NCBI GenBank assembly: GCA_019056435.1
Contig: CP077641.1
Location: forward strand, 3,596,001-3,660,000
Length of the DNA stretch: 64,000 bases
DNA from: Stutzerimonas stutzeri
GTDB taxonomy: Bacteria; Pseudomonadota; Gammaproteobacteria; Pseudomonadales; Pseudomonadaceae
Direction: 5' to 3'
Shown piece after piece: positions 58,353 to 64,000 of the stretch. A model generated the notes under the pieces. It was not told where the DNA came from and did not search any database. It worked only from the letters and a program-made list of their open reading frames with translations. The position numbers and the translations under genes were made by a program. The first letter of the stretch is position 1. Each line of letters starts with the position of its first letter.

Positions 58353-60075
58353 AACTCAGGCCCCATGGAAAAGTGCAGCCGTACACCGCCGTTCCCATCG
58401 AGCGGATGGGCAAGATCGACGCGTATCGGGCCAACCGGCGAAACCCAGCGCACACCCAGGCCGACGCTGCTCTTGAGCGACGGGAAGTCCAGCGAGTTGA
58501 ACGCGTTGCCCTGGTCGACGAAGGTCGCCACACGCCACTGTTCAGTGACGGAATACTGATACTCGGCGCTGACGGCGAGCTGGTAGCGCCCGCCGATGCG
58601 GTCGCCATCGGAGTTGGTAGGCGACAGGCTCTGATAGTCGTAACCGCGCACGCTCTGGTCGCCACCGGCGAAATAGCGCAGCGAAGGCGGCACGTTGGTG
58701 TATTCATCCGTCCAGTTGCCACCGACCTGCACACGTCCAAGAAAACGGTGTCGGTCCGCCAGGGTCGTCAGACCCTTAACCGTCGCATTGGCATGGACCA
58801 CATCGGCATCCGACAGCAAGCCCTTTTTAGCAGCCGCGACCTCGAATTCCAGGCGATAGCCGCGGTTCGGATTGATGCGGTTGTCGCTACGCAGAAAGCT
58901 GTAGGCCACGCCCGGCATCAGCAAGGTACTGGTGCCAGTGTCATCGCCCAGCTCGTATTGCTCGTGACGCCACTTGAGCGACCAGACCCGCTGCCACCCG
59001 CTCGGTAGCTTGCGGTGCCATTCCGGCCCGACGGTCAGCAGTTGGCTCAGGCTGTCGTCGTCGGCGATCTGCTCGTACTGGTAGCCAGCGGCGTAACGCA
59101 GCTTGTCGGTCAGCGGCGGATCGAGCGGCACGTCGTACCAGAGCCCGATGTTCTGACGCGGCGCCGAGATTTCGGACTCGATACCGTAGCTGTGCCCTTG
59201 CGGGTTGACCCAGTGGCGCAGGAAATCGAAGCGCATGCGCGGCCCGACGTCTGTGGAAAATCCAAGGCCGAGTCCGAGAGTTCTCGGGTCGCGTGTGGTC
59301 AGCAGCACGGCGACGGGAATGCGCTGCGCATCCGCACTGGACGGGTTCGCGTCGACGCGTACACCTTCGAAATACCCGCTCGACAGCATCGCCTGGTTGA
59401 GTTCGGCGACCAGCTCCGAGTCATAGGGCGTCCCTGCTTCGAACGGCACCATGCGCGCAAGCAAGTCCGGGTCGAACGGCGAATCGCCCTCGAAGCGAAC
59501 CTCGCCAAGCACATAACGTGGGCCGCTCTCGAATACCAGCTCCACGTCGGCCACGTTCTGTGCCGGGTCGACCGCCAGCCGCTGGCTGACGAATCGGCCA
59601 TCAAAAAAGCCGTAGCGCGACGCCTGATTCAGAATCTGCTGCTTGGCACTCTCGTAGTTGCCGTGGTTGAGCACGGCGCCCGATTTGAGGCGATTGCGCG
59701 GCAGCCGAAACGCTTCGAGCTGCGAGGCCGGGCCCTCCACCCGCAGGGTGATGTCGCGCAGCCGCACCGGCTCGCCCGGCGATATGCGCAGCTGCAGACG
59801 GGGGTGTCGCCGTCGATGACTTCGGTTTCGATGGTGCCGTTGTAGTGGCCCAAGGCCTGCAGCGCTTTCTCGGCCTGGTCGCGGGCAATACGGCTGTAGC
59901 GCAGCAATTCCTGCTCGCTACGATCGCCGAGATCACCGATGTAGTTCTCGACGTTCTCGCGCAGCGCATTGTTGGACGGCTGGACATCGACATCGAGCTC
60001 CGCCGCGAAAGCCGGAGAAACGAGCAGAACAGCGAGGCCAGCCGGAATCACACGGCGGCACAGGGAAATAGACAT
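58349..60075 (-). CDS. tamA: TamA outer-membrane Omp85 protein, frameshift near 59802
   Basis: ~576 aa after repair. Signal peptide MSISLCRRVIPAGLAVLLVS...AFA, three POTRA repeats (first one LDVDVQPSNNALRENVENYI) and a 16-strand beta barrel with FAGGDQSVRGYDYQSLSP (the Omp85 VRGY motif of loop 6), ending RLHFSMGPEL. One C is missing in the G run at 59800-59804; repair reads DGDTPRLQLRISPGEPVRLR. Start ATG 60075 gives the signal peptide. Coupled to tamB by overlap. Confidence 0.93.
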
Positions 60076-60219
60076 GGCGAGCGATGCTAGCACGATACGC
60101 ACCGGCCTTCGGCGCCACATCGAAACGCATTGCACAGCAGGGACAGCATCACCCAACGCATAGACAGACTTCATCGCTCACCCAGCGCTTCGACTGCCCG
60201 GCCGCAGCAAAATTCGCCG

Positions 60220-60858
60220 TCAGCCGACGCCGGCTTCGACCGTGCGCGGTGCCGGATGGAAAAATACGTGTTCGACTACCGGGCCGATGGCCACCTGACC
60301 GACGTTCTGATAACCCTGTCGTTCGTAGAACCGCAGGTAACGGGGATTGCCGGTGTCGATCATCAGCCCGTGCGAGGTGCTGTCTTGTGAACACCAGTTG
60401 TGCAGCGCCTCGAGCAATTGCTCGCCGTAGTGCTGCCCTTGAAACTGGGGATGCACAGCCATCAGCGGTAGCAGGTGATAGGTACCCGGCGGCAGGCAAC
60501 CCAGTACGGTGGCGTGGTAGTCGAGATAACGGCGCGTACAACGGAAACCCGCGGTGAGCAGCATGCGCATGCGCCACACCCAGCTTTCGGTCACATCCAG
60601 CCGGCGTTGCGGCGGCGCGATCAATGCCACGGCGATGAGCCGGTCCTCGAACAACAGGCCGAGGGCAGGCTGTTCCTGCGTCAAATGCTGATTTACCAGT
60701 TCGCGCACCGTTGCGCGGACCCGATGCTCATAGCCCGGCCGGTCGGACTCGAACAGGTAGGCAAAGGTGGGTTCGTGACGGTAGGCGTGATACAGCAGCG
60801 AGCGGGCCTCCCTGGCGTATCCACTGTCCAGCATTCGAACGTCGGCGGGCTTGGGCAT
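60220..60858 (-). CDS. GNAT family N-acetyltransferase
   Basis: 212 aa. Acetyl-CoA site LLPLMAVHPQFQGQHYGEQL, followed by the GNAT C-terminal run HGLMIDTGNPRYLRFYERQG. The N-terminal half is helical with ALGLLFEDRLIAVALIAPPQ. Substrate unknown. It is transcribed divergently from xthA with a 123-base gap, and precedes tamA on the same strand (144-base gap). Confidence 0.88.
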   Translation of the reverse strand: MPKPADVRMLDSGYAREARSLLYHAYRHEPTFAYLFESDRPGYEHRVRATVRELVNQHLTQEQPALGLLFEDRLIAVALIAPPQRRLDVTESWVWRMRMLLTAGFRCTRRYLDYHATVLGCLPPGTYHLLPLMAVHPQFQGQHYGEQLLEALHNWCSQDSTSHGLMIDTGNPRYLRFYERQGYQNVGQVAIGPVVEHVFFHPAPRTVEAGVG

Positions 60859-60981
60859 CGTGGCTCTCTAATCTGGGTCGGGCGCAGATTTCACGTTAGC
60901 ACCGCTGAGGGCACCTCGCCGGTTACCTGGCCGTCAGCCGGCGATGCCGTTTAGAATCGCGCTTTTTCCGGAGTCGATGCC

Positions 60982-61794
60982 ATGAAGCTCGTTTCATTCA
61001 ATATCAATGGGTTACGCGCAAGACCTCACCAATTGGCTGCACTGATCGACACGCACCGGCCGGATGTCATCGGGCTTCAGGAAACCAAAGTCTCCGACGA
61101 GCAGTTCCCCCAGGCCGACATAGAGGCCCTGGGTTACCACGTCCACTACCACGGACAGAAGGGGCACTACGGCGTCGCCCTGCTTTCGCGCCAGGCGCCG
61201 CTCGAGATTCACAAGGGCTTTCCCGGCGACGGCGAAGAGTCGCAGAAACGCTTCATCTGGGGCCGCTTCGCCGATGCCAACGGGCAACCGGTCACCGTCA
61301 TGAACGGCTATTTCCCCCAGGGCGAAAGCCGCGCGCACCCGACCAAGTTCCCGGCCAAGACCAAGTTCTACGCCGATCTGCAGGCCCTGCTGGAGGAGCG
61401 CTTCACGCCTCAGGATGCCGTGGCGGTGATGGGCGATTTCAACATCTCTCCCGAGGACTGCGACATCGGCATCGGCGAAGTCAACGCCAAGCGCTGGCTG
61501 CGTACCGGCAAGTGCAGCTTCCTGCCGGAGGAACGCGAGTGGCTCGCGCGCCTCAAGAACTGGGGCCTGCAGGACAGCTTCCGCACGCTGAACCCCGAGG
61601 TGGTGGACCGGTTCAGCTGGTTCGACTACCGCAGCCGCGGCTTCGAGGATGAACCTCGGCGAGGCCTTCGCATCGACCTGATCCTCACCACGGCGGGGTT
61701 GCATGACCGTGTGATCGACTGCGGCGTGGATTACGAGATCCGTGCCATGGACAAGCCGTCCGACCATTGCCCGGTCTGGATCCAGCTGCGCTGA
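60982..61794 (+). CDS. xthA: Exodeoxyribonuclease III
   Basis: 270 aa, full length. AP endonuclease/3' exonuclease motifs in order: [70 protein letters not shown] and [12 protein letters not shown]. Acts in base-excision repair on abasic and blocked 3' ends. Start ATG 60982 preceded by TTCCGGAGTC. Confidence 0.96.
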   Translation: MKLVSFNINGLRARPHQLAALIDTHRPDVIGLQETKVSDEQFPQADIEALGYHVHYHGQKGHYGVALLSRQAPLEIHKGFPGDGEESQKRFIWGRFADANGQPVTVMNGYFPQGESRAHPTKFPAKTKFYADLQALLEERFTPQDAVAVMGDFNISPEDCDIGIGEVNAKRWLRTGKCSFLPEEREWLARLKNWGLQDSFRTLNPEVVDRFSWFDYRSRGFEDEPRRGLRIDLILTTAGLHDRVIDCGVDYEIRAMDKPSDHCPVWIQLR

Positions 61795-61886
61795 CCGGAG
61801 GCTTCGAAGGCGAAGCGGTAATCATCCTGCGGCTCCCGGTCGGTCGCGCCGTGATGGGCGGCACAATGCCATTCAGGCAGCGCCCG

Positions 61887-61915
61887 CTGTCACACGACCG
61901 TAAGAAAACCGTCTT
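61887..61915 (+). promoter_or_regulatory. Candidate Pho box upstream of the PstS-OmpA gene
   Basis: Three seven-base repeats spaced by four bases: CTGTCAC-ACGA-CCGTAAG-AAAA-CCGTCTT. The 11-base period and the CTGTCAC unit fit PhoB binding sites. It ends 36 bases before the start codon, roughly where a -35 box would be. Confidence 0.55.
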
Positions 61916-61951
61916 AAACTCGCCGACTTCTTCGTATGGGAGTTTGGCCAC

Positions 61952-63317
61952 ATGGGATTCAAGGCGTCGGTCGGCATTGTTGTAGCGAGGGCGCTGCGCC
62001 CGGCGATTCTCGGCCTCTTCTGCCTTGGCTTGAGCGGCCCGAGCGCTTGGGCTGCCGCAGCTGACGGCAGCCCTGTACTTCGGATCCACGGTTCCAACAC
62101 TGTGGGCGCAAAGCTGGCGCCGATGCTGATTGCCGGGCTCTTCGAAGCCAAGGGCCTGCAGTCGGTTCGTATCGCGCCAGCAGGCCGTGAGAACGAGCAG
62201 TTCATCACCGGTATCGACGACCAGGGCCGGCCCGTTCGAGCACTGGTCGCGGCGCACGGTACGGTACCGGATTCGCGGGGCTGAAGGACCGAACAGCCGA
62301 CCTGGCCGCCGCCTCGCGGCCGATCAAACCCACCGAGGCCCAGAGCCTCGCCACGCTCGGCGACATGCGCAGCGCCGAGAGCGAGCAGGTCATCGCCATT
62401 GACGGCCTGGCCGTTATCGTCAACCCAGCAAATCCGGTGCAATCCTTGAGCGTCGAGCAGGTGGCGCGACTCTTCGCCGGCGAGATCGTCAACTGGCGCG
62501 AGCTCGGCGGGGCGAACGCAGCGGTGGAGCTGCATGCGCGCGACGATCAGTCCGGCACCTACGACACCTTCAAGGAGCTGGTGCTCGGCAGCCAGGGCAA
62601 GGTCCTCGGCTCCAGTGCAGCCCGTTACGAATCCAACGATGCCCTGTCCCAGGCCGTCAGCACTCGTCCGGGCGCCATCGGCTTCGTTGGGCTCGCGTCG
62701 GTTGGGCAGTCGAAAGCGCTGGCCATTACCGATGGCGACTCGCAACCCATGCCGCCGAGTACGGCCCTGGTCGCCACGGAGGATTATCCGCTCTCACGTC
62801 GCCTGTTCCTCTACGCCGATCCCAAGGCGCAGTCCCCTGGACCCGAGAATTCCTCAGCTTCGTACACAGCCCGGCCGGGCAAGCGATCGTTGACAGGTCG
62901 GGCTACATCGCCCAGGCCATCGCACCGATCAAACTGCCCGTGCAGGCCTCCATGCCCGCGCCCTACCAGCAACTGGCCACGGAAGCAGAGCGCCTGACCG
63001 TCAACTTCCGTTTCGCCGAGGGCAGCGCGCAGCTAGACAACAAGGCCCAGCGCGACGTGACGCGACTGATCGACTATCTCGAAAGCCACGGCAAGAAGAT
63101 GAACGCCGCGGTTCTGGTCGGCTTCGGCGATGCCCGCAATGACCCCGCACGAACCGCATTGCTGTCCAAGCTGCGCGCCATGGCTGTACGTCGCGAACTG
63201 GCGCGCGGGGGCGTTCTAGTTAAAGAAATCAACGGCTTGGGCGATCAACTTCCAGTAGCGTCGAATAGCGAGGCCGGGCGCATCAAGAACCGCCGCGTGG
63301 AAGTCTGGGTCTACTGA
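61952..63317 (+). CDS. Phosphate-binding (PstS-like) protein fused to OmpA domain, two frameshifts
   Basis: ~455 aa after repair. Signal peptide, then a PstS-like periplasmic binding domain (VLRIHGSNTVGAKLAPMLIA, ARDDQSGTYDTFKELVLGS, RYESNDALSQAVSTRPGAIG), and from ~330 an OmpA-type domain (LTVNFRFAEGSAQLDNKAQR ... GRIKNRRVEVWVY) expected to bind peptidoglycan. Breaks: one base missing around 62259-62266 (repair: HGTGTGFAGLKDRTADLAAA) and one C in CCCC 62834-62837 (repair: QSPWTREFLSFVHSPAGQAI). Probably phosphate-regulated through the upstream Pho box. Start ATG 61952 follows GGGAG. Confidence 0.88.
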
Positions 63318-63416
63318 TCCAGTACAAGATCGTATCGGCCGCCAGCCAAGCGGGTACTGTCTCGCGTTGGAGGCCGCGTTTAAGCTCGGAGGATTTTCCA
63401 GCGACAGGAACCTCCC

Positions 63417-64000
63417 ATGTACCTCGTCTGTGGTGAAGCGCTTTTCGACGTGTTCACGGCCTCTGCGGGCCGTGGCAGTCGTCTCGATCTGGAAGCCGTA
63501 GCCGGCGGCTCGCCCTTCAACGTTGCAGTCGGGCTGGCGCGAATGGGCGCCCGGGCGGCCCTGCTCGGCGGCCTGTCCAGCGATCATTTCGGCCAGCACC
63601 TGCGCCAACTGCTGCAGGACGAAGGCGTCGCGACGGACCATCTCGTCACCTTCGAGGCATCGACCACGCTGGCGATGGTCGCCGTTGGCGCTGCCGGCTC
63701 GCCGGTCTACAGCTTTCGCGGCGCGGGTTGCGCCGATCGTTTGCTTGAAGCGCAGCATCTCCGGCCGCTGGATGACGCCATCGGAGGCATCCATTTCGGT
63801 TCTTACTCGCTGATCACCGCGCCCATTGCCGATACCCTGCTGACGCTGCTGCACCGGGAGTGTACGCAGCGATTGATATCCCTCGATCCGAACATTCGCC
63901 TCAACGTCGACCCGGATCTCGAACGCTGGCGCGAGCGGGTCGAAGCCTTCGCCAAACATGCGCACCTGATCAAGGTCAGCGATGAGGACCTCGCCCTGCT
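63417..64000 (+). CDS. PfkB-family sugar kinase (fructokinase-like), 3' end outside window
   Basis: 194 codons are visible, open to the window end. MYLVCGEALFDVFTASAG, then the PfkB N-terminal signature GGSPFNVAVGLARMGARAAL and LGGLSSDHFG; later ISLDPNIRLNV and LIKVSDEDLALL. Ribokinase-like fold phosphorylating a sugar such as fructose. The catalytic Asp/GxGD motif lies beyond the window. Start ATG 63417; a GGAGG at 63389-63393 is rather far upstream, and CAGGAACC lies closer. Confidence 0.9.
   Translation, partial: MYLVCGEALFDVFTASAGRGSRLDLEAVAGGSPFNVAVGLARMGARAALLGGLSSDHFGQHLRQLLQDEGVATDHLVTFEASTTLAMVAVGAAGSPVYSFRGAGCADRLLEAQHLRPLDDAIGGIHFGSYSLITAPIADTLLTLLHRECTQRLISLDPNIRLNVDPDLERWRERVEAFAKHAHLIKVSDEDLAL

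Overview
This window is high-GC bacterial chromosome with the gene content of Pseudomonas in the broad sense; a stutzeri-like lineage is possible but inferred. It resembles the P. aeruginosa stress-metabolism cluster around PA2150-PA2165, the mexS-mexT-mexEF-oprN locus and muxABC-opmB. I see no rRNA, tRNA, CRISPR array, insertion sequence or prophage.

Layout. 1-31 kb is a carbohydrate and stress island. On the plus strand are treY (5' end missing), a DUF2934 gene, glgX, an M23 peptidase, a LysR gene, and a tight operon adh - DUF72 - ybhP - clsB - ybhN. On the minus strand are glgE - treS/maltokinase - glgB, then fdhE/fdnI/fdnH/fdnG (a selenocysteine formate dehydrogenase operon), then a SDR - ku - ligD polymerase operon. 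30.4-38.8 kb is mexS <- -> mexT-mexE-mexF-oprN. 39-49 kb holds an orphan dctP and muxABC-opmB. 49-64 kb holds a MurJ-like flippase, a Rossmann/SAF dehydrogenase, tpx, an alanine/glycine symporter, tamA-tamB, a GNAT gene, xthA, a PstS-OmpA fusion with a candidate Pho box, and the start of a PfkB sugar kinase.

How the genes work together. TreS/Mak makes maltose-1-phosphate from trehalose. GlgE polymerises it, GlgB branches the glucan, GlgX debranches it, and TreY starts its conversion back to trehalose. Ku and LigD-Pol (end joining), ClsB (cardiolipin), an SDR and an ADH sit beside this cycle, which suggests a desiccation/osmotic/stationary-phase programme. The two RND pumps and TamAB serve the cell envelope.

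Sequence quality. Twelve genes are interrupted by sixteen single-base frameshifts, most of them in runs of C or G. Each is repaired by one base and the restored protein matches its family. I annotate each as one gene and think most breaks are sequencing errors. By contrast, the in-frame TGA in fdnG is a real selenocysteine codon: it lies in the family's conserved Sec context and is followed by a SECIS-like hairpin.
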